64,000 bases of DNA from Amblyomma americanum (taxonomy: Eukaryota > Arthropoda > Arachnida > Ixodida > Ixodidae), in contig NC_135497.1 in assembly GCF_052857255.1 (NCBI RefSeq), positions 546,573,531 to 546,637,530 of the forward strand. The letters run 5' to 3'. Position 1 is the stretch's first letter. Every line of letters begins with the position of its first letter. Position numbers and translations under genes: made by a program. Shown in pieces: positions 46,553 to 58,884 of the stretch. Below the pieces are notes generated by a model. The model made no database searches, had not been told where the DNA came from, and worked only from the letters and a program-made list of their open reading frames with translations.

Positions 46553-47014
46553 TCCCAACTGAATTTGTAATTGGCTTACAAGGTCGCGACGTGATTGCAC
46601 CGCCATTACGTAGTGCCTCTGAAGAAAGAAAAGCCATTGCACTTAAAAAAAATTATTGGTCCGGGATTCAAACCGCTACCTCTCGACCACTGAAGGATTT
46701 TTTTATTGCTACTCAGAGGCAAGGGACTGCAGCGTAATAGAAGTCTTGCGGATATTTACAGAACTTCAGCGGTAAACATTCCAACTTTGCTAGTTGTGTT
46801 AGATTTCGAGACAGGAATACAATTTCTATTACGCTACAGTCCCATGCCTCTGAGTAGCAATGAAAAAAATCCTTCAGTGGTCGAGGGGTAGCGGTTTGAA
46901 TCCCGGACAAATAATTTTTTTTAAGTGCAATGGCTTTTCTTCCTTCAGAGGCACTACGTAATGGCGGTGCAATCACGTCGCGACCTTGTAAGCCAATTAC
47001 AAATTCAGTTGGGA
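46553..47014. mobile_element. 462-bp palindromic element with tRNA-like B boxes
   Basis: Arms 46553-46740 and 46826-47014 (about 188 bp each) are inverted copies at roughly 95% identity, around an 85-bp unpaired centre. Each arm, read in its own direction, contains CAGTGGTCGAGRGGTAGC followed at once by GGTTTGAATCCCGGAC, a good pol III B box with an A-box-like motif abutting it. No protein is encoded. It could be a fold-back or MITE-type element, or a SINE/tRNA-related inverted dimer. Confidence 0.8.
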
Positions 47015-47879
47015 ATAAAATTAAAAATGAATAAATAATAAAATAAGAAATAAAAAAATAAAGAACAATGTCCTTGTCTATGAAGTAACATGTAAAGAGG
47101 ACCACAGGCTGCATAAGGAGCCAATTTACGCTATCACGTCATACGCTTAAGATGGCGCTTAAGTACCCCCTGAGTTTTTATCGACAGACTAGAGTGAAGC
47201 AAATCCATGTCGACTCGAGGATCCTCTCTGTGTAGATAAGAAACTCAAGTTTCACGGGAGCATCCAGAGAACTACTGCTTGTAGTAGCGTTGTCCTCTTA
47301 ATGAAAAAAAATGCGTTAGCTGATGAATTTTACACTGCCGGCGCCAATGGCTCTATTGCCCCGCGTGTGGAAGAGCACGTGACCTTTATCGTGCTTACAA
47401 AGTAAACTACAAATGTTCTGTAAGCTCATGAGCATGAAGGCGAGAGTAATCCACTTCAGTTGCTAACCACTGCAACTTCAAATAGCCGCGAAGGAATGTT
47501 GTTTCTACCTTAGCGGTGGGTCTCTACAATAGACCGTTCCATGAGCGACTGTGCCGACGAGCAGCATACAAGTATATGTCGTCTGTCTGCAAAAGAACGA
47601 ACGTAAGAAGAAAGATGATTGACCGACCAACGGCATGGACATGTTCTTTTCCCAATTCTTTCCTTTTTTCAGAGCGTTACCGGCTGAGCGAGCGCCGCCG
47701 GCCAAAACTCTGACTCCCAATAGCCTCCGAATCTGCAGCACACTTTTTTTGAGTATGGAGTATCATCAAAATACACAAGAAATCCAAAATATATATTTGA
47801 TACCGATACTCCTACACTTTCATTTCTGGCAAGCGATACCTAATACCGATACACCAAATTTATCGAAAGACAGTATCGA
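47015..47879. other. No recognisable gene
   Basis: AT-rich start (47020-47075, A/T runs) followed by mixed sequence. No motif was identified in either strand. Confidence 0.5.
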
Positions 47880-48865
47880 AGAAACATGTATGTTGGATTC
47901 TGCCTATACCTGCTATAAGGGATCCACAACCACCATAGTCCTCCATGAAGTCAGCAATAAAATTCTGGCATGGAATTGTCAGGCTCGGCGACAAAATCTC
48001 GCCAATGCTATTCACCGCCTGTTTATCAGAAGATTCAGACGATTGGGTAGGGAACAGTTGGGGATAAAAGTTAACGAAGATTACCTTCGTTATCTGCCAT
48101 TCCTGATGGCACTGCCTTGCTGAGTCACTCAGCAGATGAACGAAAAAGCATGATCAATGAGATAGACTACCAGAGCAGAGTGGTCGCTCTAACAAATAAT
48201 ATGCAGTAAACTAAAGCAATCTTCAAAAGTTTTTGAAGAGAACAGCAGTTTACAATTGATAGCGTGGTTCTGCATGTGGTAAGGCAATACGTATAGGGCA
48301 GGTAGTGACCGCAAAGGCGAATCACTAGAAAGAAACAACGAGATTAAGAATGGGGTGGAGCGTGCTCGCCAGGTTCTCTTAGACCATGAACGGTAGTTTA
48401 CCAATATCTCTCTAGAGAAAAGCATACAACAGCTGTATCTTACCGGAAATCAACCCTGGGGCAGCAACATGGAGGCTATCGAAAAGGGATCAACTTAAAG
48501 ACAGCGCAGCGAGCTATGAAAAGAAAAATGACAGGTGTAGCGTAAAGACTCAGAGAACAGGTAGAATGGGTCAGGGATCAAATACATGTTAATGACATCC
48601 TGGTCGAAATCAAGAGGAGATAATGGACTTAAGTAGGACATGTAATGCGAAGGCAAGAAAGCTGATGGTCATTAAGGATAATGGAGTGGATTCCAAGAAA
48701 ATGCAAGCGTAGTAGGGGGCGGCAGAAGGTTAGCTGGGCGGATAAGATAAGGAAGTGGGCGGGCACACGGTGGGCACAGATGGCAAAGGACAGGGTTAAT
48801 TGGAGAGATATGACGGAAGTGACCTTTTTTCTGCAGTGGGCATAGTCAGGCTGGTGATGAATGTC
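47880..48865 (+). pseudogene. RTE-type LINE copy 3, decayed
   Basis: Begins within the RT (TTTIVLHEVSNKI) and continues LGREQLGIKVNEDYLR. The C-terminal region survives only at DNA level: GGACATGTAATGCGAAGGCAAG and GGCAAAGGACAGGGTTAATT. It ends GTGGGCATAGTCAGGCTGGTGATG. There are many stops. It aligns with RTE copies 2 and 4. Confidence 0.82.
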
Positions 48866-51180
48866 GTTCATAGCTATTAACTTTATTTTTTTCAGGTACA
48901 CGTTTAACAACAAATTATGAAGTTGTAAAGCTACAGTGGGTACCCTTGCGTTCACCACCAAGCGTTCTGATTGGCTTCGAGTCGCGGTAGCGTATATTTT
49001 TTTATTTTTTGAGCCGACGACTCCTGCATTAACTTTTTAGATATTTACAGCGTTATTTTTTTACTAAAATGCTACGCTGGAAGTCACATCGAGGTTAGAA
49101 AGGATAGTGAGAATGCTTAGCTAAAACTCGAATACGTATGTAGTATGCCTCCTTGGAACAGCCTCAGTCGACCCATCCGTGCACGCTGCAACATGGCACC
49201 GCAGACGCCAAACAGTTTTTTGCAAACACGGACGTGCGCAAAGTAGAAAGAAAATCACTCGGTTCCTGTTCAGCGCTCCATGCCGGTGGCAGCCACTCGC
49301 CAAGAAGAAGAATGACACATTTTTGTCAGCTCTCTTACGCCCTAGGCGGCAGACAGTAAATCTTTGACATCCGTCTCTGTGGTCTGGCGCAGCATTTCCA
49401 AAGCTGCCACACAAAATGAGTGTCAGAAATTGCGTGTCACCTCGCCCGCCGCTCCAAGATCGTTACCAATGGCGGCCGAACTCCATTCATAACCAGTAAA
49501 TCTTCATAATGAGTAAATGGCGCTGAAGAACTTTCCTTGTTGCGCGACTGAGCGGCAGCTATAGCACGTACTACGTTGCTGAGTGGCATGTGCTCGTGCC
49601 TGAGGCTGTACTGCCAAACTGGAAGCGGTATGCTTTGCATTTTAGGAGCGGAGCGGAGCAGTTCCTTAAGCGCTAAATTTGTGTTTAAGCTAAGGGGAAC
49701 CTCGACTTTCACATATTGCGGTCTTTAGGGTGCTGTATTGGGCTCGTCTATACGACTGAGACGAAAAATATGTGCCCTGGTTACTTTTGACAAACACGCT
49801 GCGTTCTTTTGCCGCGTGATTCTGATTTAACACGCGTCGAGAGCCATAATTTCATGCGTCTCACAGCCGAAGAAAAATGCGCGTTTTTAAAAAATAAACA
49901 ACTTTTGTGGTCATTACTGAAGGCAAGTTAAAATTCTATTATAATGAGGTACCTCACTGTAATAGTCTTAAAGTTTATTATTAGCGTCAACAAATATCCG
50001 ATCTCAACTGTTTTCTTTTTTATTTTTTACAACCACCGCCAATTATTCGATCGAGAAAAGTGCCGTTTGAACTCGAATAGTGCTGTTTGAAACTCTCGCT
50101 CCAGCAACCGCTACAAACAGCGAACAACTCTTCTACCTCATTGTTTATCTTTTACTTAGGACATTTGGTTTCTGAAGGCCCAGCTGCTCCCGCCTTCCGA
50201 ATTCCTGAGTCTAATTAATTAACTATCAGGCATAAAAGGATTGCACTACTAATATGCCATTGATCAACAACACGATTTTAAAAAAGAAACAATTCCCCTC
50301 GGCTATCCTTGGTTAAGGTCCCTGTTGGCCTCTTCATATCACTTTTCTCCTTGTTATACTGTTAGATCTGACTTACATTCCATTCATTAATTAGTGTGAT
50401 ATAATTCCGCCAGTTCCTCCCCACCTTTGCAGTTTGAGTGTTTCGCGCTCTGGCATTTTTTACCAAAATCCTTCCTTCTTGCAAGCGTCGTGCCTGGCTG
50501 CCTTCCTACTCTTTTAGCATACTCATTGAGTACACTAGTCAGGAAGGTGTCCGTTGCCTTTACGCTTTCTTGAAAAGAATGTCATCACAGTATTCCTTAC
50601 TTCTGTGTAGTTTTTCCTATCTGCCTTCCCTGTCGCCGTGGCTCCTTGGCGCTCAGCTGAATTCGAGCCTTCCACACCGCCTTCTTTTCGGTGGTGACGA
50701 AATGCACATGTACTGCACTGCATGGTCATCGTAATCACCATCACCAGCCCCACTACGGCCACTCCAAGGCAAAGGCACAGCTCCTGGTCCATGGCGCTTA
50801 AATGCCAAAAGTCACGTAGAAGCAAAGGAGCAGATTGTTTCACATTCCAGAGGCTGCTACGATTGAACGCCTCGCCGAAAACAAGAAACAAGTCACAAAG
50901 CATTAAATGGTTAGATAATGGAAGCGTCGCGAGGCATGTTTGGTGGTAGAGAGATTGAAACCCAGCTCGAAACTTCGACGATGTCCTGCGCTACCAAAAC
51001 AACCGGGTCGTCAGTTGGTCCGCAGACCACTGGATAACGACGGGATAGAATGGCCAGTAACAAAATAGGAGGTAAAAAAAGCCTTAGCGAACAGTGCAAA
51101 TATGGAGAGCAGCTGGTGAGAATCAGTTAAGAGGAGACCCGTTGAAGGACGGAGGGGAGATTTCTGCCCTAGAACGAAAA
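48866..51180. other. No recognisable gene
   Basis: Mixed AT-rich DNA with short frames. 48980-49010 and 50010-50030 contain T-rich runs. Only the RTE tail at 50722 was recognised inside it. Confidence 0.5.
50722..50780 (-). mobile_element. RTE-type LINE 3'-end scrap
   Basis: The plus strand reads ATCACCATCACCAGCCCCAC, then TACGGCCACTCCAAGGCAAAGGC. This is the reverse complement of the RTE tail (GCCTTTGCC..GTGGGCGTAG..GGCTGATGATG). It is diverged and about 60 bp long. Confidence 0.5.
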
Positions 51181-52655
51181 ACGAGGCATCCTACACACGC
51201 AATGCCTTATGACACTCCTGTTGGGCCTAGATGGTGCATGATGATACAGATGAACGATGTGCGCAAACTATTCGACGAACCACATATACGGGAGAAACAC
51301 AAGGACTGGGGCACATCGTTCATCTGTATCACCAATGCCTTACGCCCTCGACCGTACCGGAAGCTTTGAATAACGCTAACATTATCTAAATTCATAAAAA
51401 AGGGGACGTCGAGGACTTTAAAATTACAGACCGATCAGCTTACAGTCCGTTGCCTGCAGGGTATTTAGTAAGGTAACCGTAAAGAGAATCAGGACAACCT
51501 CACACTTCAATCAACCAAATAAAAAGGCATGCTTTCGTAAAGAACACTTCACACTAGGCCATATTCACGCTATAAATCCGCTGACAGAAAAAGCGCACTG
51601 AAGCGCAGAAAAGCGCCGCCCTCATTGATTACGAAAAAGAATTTGACAGTAATGCAGGCATTGCAGAATCAGTTGTAGAAGAGCCATATGTGAAAATACT
51701 GGACGATATATATAGAGACTACGCAGCTAACGTAGTCCTCCAAAAAGTCAGCGATAAAATTCTAAAATGAAGGGTATCAGGCAAGGAGACACGATCTCGC
51801 CAATGCTTCACCACCTGTTTACAGGAGGTATTGCGAGGCCTGGATTGAGAACAGTTGGGATAAGAGTTAATGAAGATTACCTTCGTAATATCCGATTCGC
51901 TGATGGCACCGCCTTGCTAAGTCACTCACGAGATGAAATGCAGTGTGATCAATGAGTTAGACAGGTAGAGCAGAACGGTGGGTCCATAAATTAACATGCA
52001 GAAAAGTAAATCAAGTCTCACGACGAAACAGCAGTTCAAAATTGGTAGTGAGGTACTGGAAGTTGTATCGAATATGTCTATATAGGGTACGCAGTAATCG
52101 CTGATCCGGGTCTTCAGAGTGAAATAAATGGATGAGTATTAATGAGCTGGAGTGCATATGGAAGGTTCTATCAGATAATGAATGGCACTGTACCAATATA
52201 CCTCAAAAGAGAAGTATAAAACAGCTGTATCTTACCAGTAATCACCTTTGGGGTAAAAACGCGGAGTCTATGCGAAAGGGTTCATGTCATGTTAAGGAGA
52301 GCGCAACGTGTTATGGAAAGAAATCTGATAGGTGTAACGTTAAGAGACCGGAAGCGGGCAGAGTGGGTAAGAGAACAAACGCGAGTTAATGACATCCTCG
52401 TCGAAATCAAGAAGAAGTGGGTGTGGGCAGGTCATGTAATGCGAAGGCAAGATAACCGCTTGACCTTAAGGGTAATGGAATGGATTTCAAGAGAAGGCAA
52501 GCTTATTAGGAGGCAGCAGAAATTTAGGTGGGCAGATGAGATTGATAAGTTTGCAGGGATATACAGTGGCCGCAGCTGGCAAAGGACAGCGTTAATTAGA
52601 GATACATGGGAGAGGCCTTTGGCCTGCTGTGCGCGCCGGAAGGCTGATGATGACG
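51180..52655 (+). pseudogene. RTE-type LINE copy 4, decayed
   Basis: 51343-51430 encodes the start of the RT (GGAAGCTTTGAATAACGCTA, then a KKGDVEDFK-like segment). 51767-51955 has GIRQGDTISP and IRFADGTALLSHS (FADD changed to FADG). 52289-52708 reads MERNLIGVTLRDRKRAEWVR, WVWAGHVMRRQDNR and KFRWADEIDKFAG, the RTE C-terminal domain. The end is GGGAGAGGCCTTTGGCC plus a GATGATGACG tail. A hairpin insertion lies at 51210-51332. Stops and frameshifts throughout. Confidence 0.86.
51210..51332 (+). mobile_element. Hairpin (fold-back) insertion 5
   Basis: GATACAGATGAACGATGTGC (from 51243) is perfectly mirrored by GCACATCGTTCATCTGTATC (51311-51330), a 20-bp stem with a roughly 48-bp loop. CAATGCCTTA occurs at 51200-51209 and 51333-51342, a perfect 10-bp target duplication. 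RTE sequence resumes after it. It lacks the ACCAACTAG tail, so it may be a different hairpin family. Confidence 0.75.
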
Positions 52656-53073
52656 AGAAAGGTAACAGGGTAGAAGAAAACGGATTTGCACTGGGTTCGG
52701 AGCAATAGGGCATGCACGCAAGACACGGAGTCAGCGCAGGAAGCGACAGGCTGGTGTTTGTAGTGTATTGAGATCGATGCTAAGGAGGACACACGATGCC
52801 TGGAGAACGCGCTGCTCAATTCGCTTTTTTCGACCAGCTGCAAATTGATCAGGGGCTCAGCTTTTCATTGGTCAAAGCCGTGTTCTTCGAAACATAAAAG
52901 TCCGAAATTCACTTTTTGGTTTTCAGAACGCGCTCCCCCCGTTTCGCATTCCAGGGTAATGAGCCAACTCATTCCTATGTGCGGCATTCGTCTCATCGTA
53001 CCCGAGTTACCTAACCAAGCAGCGCACGAATAAAAATGTCCTCAACTAGACCCATCGCTACGTCCGTCCGTCC
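52656..53073. other. No recognisable feature
   Basis: Short stretch between the RTE copy and the TG tract. Nothing was identified beyond small frames. Confidence 0.5.
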
Positions 53074-53256
<183 letters not shown>

Positions 53257-53698
53257 ACGGTTTTTAATGCTCAATGTCATACGCCACGTGCTGGCAATAG
53301 CAGCCATCTAGAGCGCTGTCCCGGATTCCTGCTCGCGCATATGAAAAAGGGTTTTTATACATTATAACATGTAACTCTGTAAGCGAGAGCCACATGTAAC
53401 GATGCTCGACATGACGTACTTTGGAGACGGCCGTCGCCAGCGCTGCCACTGGCGCACACGCACAAAACGACGAGTTATTGAGTTAGGTTGAGTTGAGGTG
53501 TTGAATGCTGCAGGTGGGGTTAGCCTTGCTTATTCTGCCGGCAATTGCTCCACCGTAGCGTCCCCTCTATATTAATAATGTCCTAAAGCCTGTCGCATAT
53601 ACCCCGCTATGCGCACAGTCTCTAATAATAGCACACATTTCTCTCCCACAGTCACCATCTATGCACATAATCACTCCACACAGTCCACATCGCAGTCA

Positions 53699-53851
53699 TT
53701 TTAAAACAGAACAGCTCGCACTTTAACAGGGACACGAGGAAGACACGACACAGACGAGCGCTCGTCTCTGTCATGTCTTCCTCGTGTCCCTGTTAAAGTG
53801 CGCGCAGCTCTGTTTTAAAAATGACTTACCTACTCGCCCAAGCATCTGTTT
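53699..53851 (+). mobile_element. Hairpin (fold-back) insertion 6
   Basis: An approximately 58-bp stem with few mismatches: TTTTAAAACAGA...ACTTTAACAGGGACACGAGG pairs with CCTCGTGTCCCTGTTAAAGT...CTGTTTTAAAA, closing at GAGCGCTC. A tail ACCTACTCGCCCAAGCATCTG follows. CACATCGCAGTC (53687-53698) and CACATCACAGTC (53852-53863) flank it. Copy 1 of the LINE lacks the insert at the matching site (about 24855), confirming the borders. The right half resembles PLE 3' ends (GTGCTsGTyT..TCGTGTCC..GCGC..TTTT). Confidence 0.82.
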
Positions 53852-54029
53852 CACATCACAGTCCACTCCAGAAGTCACCATCTATGCACATGTTCAGTCA
53901 CAGTAGAACATAGACCATTGAAGTGCCAGAATTCATACATACATTCACTCACAGTATAACGTAGTCCACTCCAGAAGACACCATCTACGCGCACATTCAA
54001 TCACAGTAGGCCATAGTCCGTTCCTGGTG

Positions 54030-55188
54030 TCACCATTTAGAAACAAGATCCATGTCCTGCACAAATGTTAAAAGAAGGCGTGCAGCCTCACTTCTGCTTG
54101 TCTGGTTTCCACTCAGGTAGACAATGTACTGTGACGGGTTCCTGTCTTCTTGAAGGAAGCGAACATCACATACATTTCCGCGTTGTATTCTGGGCAGTAC
54201 ATAATATAATGTTCGATATCCCCGCACACACCATGTAAAGAGCAGAGCGGAGACGATGCTATGTCGGTCTTATGCATCCATGCGGAAGTGCGAGCAGAGG
54301 CCGTGCGAATTCGATGTAGAAGGGTCACCTGAGATCTCAGTCCCTTGGTCACACAAGGCTTGTGGGACGCACTCCACAGGGTACTGAAGTGATCGAGCAC
54401 CGTTTTCCTGCAGAGACTTTTTCCATCTTGAGGTACTTTTTTTGATGGAATCCTTGAGAGAGCTTTATGGGCGAGACTGTCTGCCACCTCATTACCGTTG
54501 ACTCCTATGTGAGAGGGCACACATTTTAAATGTAGAGTAAAGCCTCTGCTGTGCAGATTCTGCACCAAGCGCAGAGAGCTTATAGACAAGGCATCAGTTG
54601 GGAATCCGCGCTCTAACCTCTGAAGGGCAGATTTTAAATCAGTTAGGATGGCAACAGGTTGAGCCGGGCAAGACCCTAACTTCCGTAAAGCCGCCTCAAT
54701 AGCAACACTTTCAGCCGTTGTGGAGGATACAACAGCAGTAAAGCGTACGGACCACTTACAGTCCATAGAAGGAATATAAAAGGCCACTGCGCTAGCTGTT
54801 TGACCTTGTCCACAGAGCCATCAATGAAAATTTGAAGACGGCGGACATACACTGTTTCCAAATGTTCAAGTACGAGCGAATGCGCTGCTGCCAAAGGAGA
54901 GCTGCGCTTTGCGCTCACTCGGGGATTTGTGATCTTACAGTCGATGGTCGGAAAAGACCAGGGGTGTTTAAAACATTTCATTTGCCTTCGGACATTAACG
55001 CCTAAAGAACAAAGAGTATTGAGTGCCAAGTAAACCTTCGACTCATATATCTTCCAGAGCCGCTGGAGAAGGGATCGACCAGCTACCGTCTCTCCTAGAC
55101 GGCCAAGATGCATTAGTAGTCTCTGAGAAGCGACAAGGGTAAGAGGTTTCGATAAAGACTCATGAAGTACTGCCTTATTCGCAGCCAC
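54030..55188 (-). pseudogene. I-type LINE copy 2: RT end and RNase H
   Basis: 54676-55188 carries the connection and the first RNase H strand with IFIDGSV (catalytic Asp kept). After a frameshift, 54113-54787 carries AESVAIEAALRKLGSC, VAILTDLKSALQRLE and CVPSHIGVNGNEVADSLAH (all key acidic residues present). The end is CSLHGVCGDIEHYIMYCP. Only the frameshift near 54790 and a terminal one at about 54130 break it. Confidence 0.88.
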
Positions 55189-56350
55189 CTAAGGAACTCC
55201 AATGGCTCTTCTTCGGCCTTTTTTGTGGACAACTTCGAGACGTCCAAGTTGTGATGCCGAGGGGGAAATTAAAGGTAATTGACACATTATGCGACTGACC
55301 ACCAGCGCTTCATGAAGTTTGAGCATTGAAGAAGGATGGTTTCCCCATTGCTCACGTGCAATTCTACGGATCACATTGAGACGCGAAGATATAGATGAAA
55401 CAATCGCGTCTACAACTTTTCGCCACTGTAGACGGGAGTCAATAATGACGCCCAGGTTACGCGCGTTGTTTAATTCACGGATACAAGAGTGACGAAGGTC
55501 TATCTCCAACCGCGCTTGACGTCTTCCTACACCTGAAAACAGAACAAAGGCGGATGTTTCCACTGGCAGAGACAAACCCACACCTTGAAGGTAAGCTTGT
55601 GCCGAAAGTAGAGCCTTTCGAGCTATCAGGGCTAATCGCTTGTGTTGGTAGCCAGTAATACAAATACACATGTCGTCAGCATATACTGACATACGCACTT
55701 GCCTGCCATTCTTGCAACGAATCGGGAAAGCCAGCCATTACAACATTAAAGAGCGTGGGAGGAAGAACACTTACTTGAGGCGCACCTCGTGATAGAACGC
55801 TTTCGGTGCTTAAGGTACTCCCTAACCGTACACGAACCGCGCGATCACTTATAAACTTGTAAATGAATCCTAACATATGGCCCTGTATGCCCATGCCTTG
55901 CAAACTGTTTATAATTGACCTCTGAAACACGTTGTCATAGGCTTTCGCAACGTCAAGAAAAATGGCTAAGGTTGAAAGGCCGAAAGCTCTCTGGTGTCCA
56001 ATGTGACTCACCAAGTCTAAGACGCTATCTTGGGCACTAAGACCTAGGCGGAATCCTGTCATAGATGTTGTCAGTGCCTTGCTGTCCTCAAGCCACCACG
56101 ATAAGCGTTCATTTACCAGATTCTCCATCAACTTAGCTACACAGGAGGTCAATGTCACAGTGCGAGGCGAGGCTAGGTCCGTCATGTCTTTGCCAGGCTT
56201 CAGTACTGGAACTACATGTGCCACCTTCCATGACGGAGGAACATCGCCAGTCTCCCAAACACGATCGATGAAGTTGAGGAGCTCCTTCCTGAGTTCCAAG
56301 GGCAGATTATTCAGCATTTGATTGTGATGCCGTCGGGACCTGGTGCACAC
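55189..56350 (-). pseudogene. I-type LINE copy 2: reverse transcriptase
   Basis: 55676-56350: HVVPVLKPGKDMTDLASPR, MTGFRLGLSAQDSVLDLVSH, AIFLDVAKAYDNVFQRSI (Asp present) and LSRGAPQVSVLPPTLFNVVM (Gly of PQGS changed to Val). 55189-55698: SVYADDMCICITGYQ with intact YADD, then LGVIIDSRLQW and VIRRIAREQWGNHPSS. The two frames overlap around 55676-55698 and differ by a frameshift. Nearly complete RT. Confidence 0.9.
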
Positions 56351-57640
56351 CGGCGCCGCAGGCCGCTGAGCGCAGCCTGAAGCTCACAATGCGTGAATGG
56401 GACGTCCATGATATACCCGGAGAAAGCAGGTGGTGTATATATATCTATTCCAGAGTTACCACGTACGAGTGCGTCTGAACATTTCTCTGCCAAGCACGTA
56501 ATAGGTTTTTCCTTGCGTATTGCAAGAGCTTGAAAAGGCTTCGAAGGGCGAGATTCTGCAGCAAGGCTGCCAATAACTCGCCATATTCTCGTTATCGGTG
56601 AGAACACAGTCAAACTAGCACAGAATGAGGCCCATTTCAACCTGTACAGCTTGTTCGTGTGCCGTGGAATTGCAGAATTCAGCCTATTGAAGGTCGTCTT
56701 CAGTTGCCTGTCGTCCTTCTTCCGCACGAGTTGGCGCTCCGCCGTTCTTCTCGCTGCGCAAAGGTTCCTGAGTTTTAAATCCGGGGCCGGAAAATGATCA
56801 GGTACCTTGACCGCCGTAGTTGCTGCTAGCTTACTAGAAATCATTTTGTCAACAACATCACCAGAAACACGTTCTAGGTGCTCTCTGTACTTGTCCCAGT
56901 TGACCACATTGCTAATTTTAGGACCATGCATACGAATGTCGGCAGCAACGAAAATCTGATAGTGATCACTTCCCATGCGGTCAGGCGCTGTTGACCACCT
57001 CACGCGGACGTGAGGTGAATGCAGAGTCAGGTCTATAGCTCTAGCTGAGGCTGGAGGCCGGAGGAGATTGGGGCTTCCGTCATTGGCAACACACAGAAAC
57101 TGTCAATAACCTCTACGAGTTTGCGTCCACGGGAATCCGTGTTCCTGTCACCCCAAACGGCATGATGGGCGTTGAAATCACCGCAGATGATTCTAGGAGC
57201 TGGGCAGCGGTCGCAGAGCTGCTGTAGAAACAAATCCAATGCTACCTTCTTCCGCGGGGACACGTACATGGATGATATAGAGAGTTTGAAAGCCGAGCTG
57301 TATTCTCAGTCACTACCTCAATGTCATCCGTGCAAAGATCGGAAACGCTTAGAGAAATATATGGAATTTTCTTTCTTATAAAAAGCGCGACACTTCCTGC
57401 AGGAAATGACTTTATGCTGCAGCTTTTATGGGCGACACATCCAGCCAAATATGTCCCGCTTGGCAAGCCAGCTTCTGACAGGGCCAATACTGGTACACAA
57501 GTCTCTTTCAAGAATATTTTTAGTTCAGGTAACCGACTTAAAATCCCAGCGCAGTCCCACTGCAATATAAACAACACTTTTCTGTGCATATTAGATTCAC
57601 GAGGTTTTACCCCATCCATATAAGATCGCAAGGAAGTTCG
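56311..57640 (-). pseudogene. I-type LINE copy 2: APE endonuclease
   Basis: 57242-57631: LFILQWDCAGILSRLPELK, VLALSEAGLPSG. 57033-57269: IICGDFNAHHAVWGDRNTDS, the GDFNAHH catalytic box. 56311-57003: APDRMGSDHYQIFV (SDH box), then linker and CAPGPDGIT at the RT start. Three frames are joined by frameshifts. It nicks target DNA to prime reverse transcription in active relatives. Confidence 0.88.
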
Positions 57641-58063
57641 CTGCGAAAATGGTAATTAGGGACTCAAAAGAAAGCACCAGCTGTAGGAAGTTTTTCAGGT
57701 TACCAGGCACCTCCGCTGGAACATGTGAACGCAGGGCCCCAAAAAAAAACATGAAGAGGGTCAGACATACCTTGATTTTTGAGCTTCTTATTTTGTGCAA
57801 CGCACTCATAACATCGACAAAAGATGCCGACGGGAACACACTCTTGGCCTCAGTAGCTGTTTTGTTTTCACTTATGCATATGAGAGTCTCCCTTGCCTTC
57901 GAGTCTGGCTGTGATCCGATCGCTCAGGAACATGGACGCTTTTTGCTGGAGGTAGAACAACCGACTCGCACGCAATGGACCTTGGCATCTTGCTGGACTC
58001 AGGGCTCTTAGGTACATTGTTGGGTAACGCAACAACATCAGACTCCCACACTGGGAAGTCGTC

Positions 58064-58884
58064 TTATCCTGGGACAGGCGTCTCAGTCGTTGGGGTTTTG
58101 TTACCAGCAATAAAGGATATTCGATGGTGCAGAGCACTCACACGGAAGAGGCAGCCTCGGAAACTCGCTGGATGATCACCCCTAAAATTGGCGCAAGCAA
58201 AATCGGCCTTGCAGGTTTTAAAGTCGTGGTCGCCTCCGCACCGCTTACAGCGCCGATCCTTTGTGCAAACTTTGCCCACTTGCCCAAACCGTTGGCATCT
58301 AAAACACCGTGGCGGAGCTTCAGTGAAATCGGCAACTGTGTGTTTGTGAATCCCAGATGAATATTTCGGGGCGCTCAGAGTTGGGAGCGAATGTCAACAC
58401 GATAGAGATGGTAGGTTTAGCAGCCCATTCTTTTCCTGGAGACTCCATACGACGCACAATTAAGTCGTTTCACATGCAGAACACCTCGTGGTTTCAAATA
58501 ATCAAGTAGGTCGTGTTCTTAATAGTGCTTTGGTACACTCTCAATAACACAGGTGTTCTTCATGCAGGAATCGGGCAACCGCGCGTTAACTTTGATGCCA
58601 AAAATCTGAGAGCTATGCAGGAGCTTTTCAATCTGCTCGTCCGTCGAGACATCCAGCTGAAGAGCCCCGTGCATGGTGAACCGACTACGAATCGAAGCTG
58701 ATCCCAGCAGTGATTGAATGGCCGCGAAAAGTAAGATAGGATTCCTCTCTCTTAAATCAACCCCTTTCTCTGTGGGCTCAACCACTGCCCTGATCCCGAC
58801 CGTTCGTTGCTTGCGATGACTCACCAACTTGAAGTCCTCGTCATCCACGTCAGCCACATCGGCCACTGACTCGTCACCGTCCAC
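58064..58884 (-). pseudogene. I-type LINE copy 2: gag-like ORF1
   Basis: 58519-58884 reads MDGDESVADVADVDDEDFKL (acidic start), then SFTMHG-like and NARLPDSCMKNTCVIESVP segments. Downstream, 58064-58279 holds CKRCGGDHDFKTC and part of CCHC knuckles (CANFRGDH, one Cys lost). The region between (58290-58510) is frameshifted. It binds element RNA in active relatives. Confidence 0.82.
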
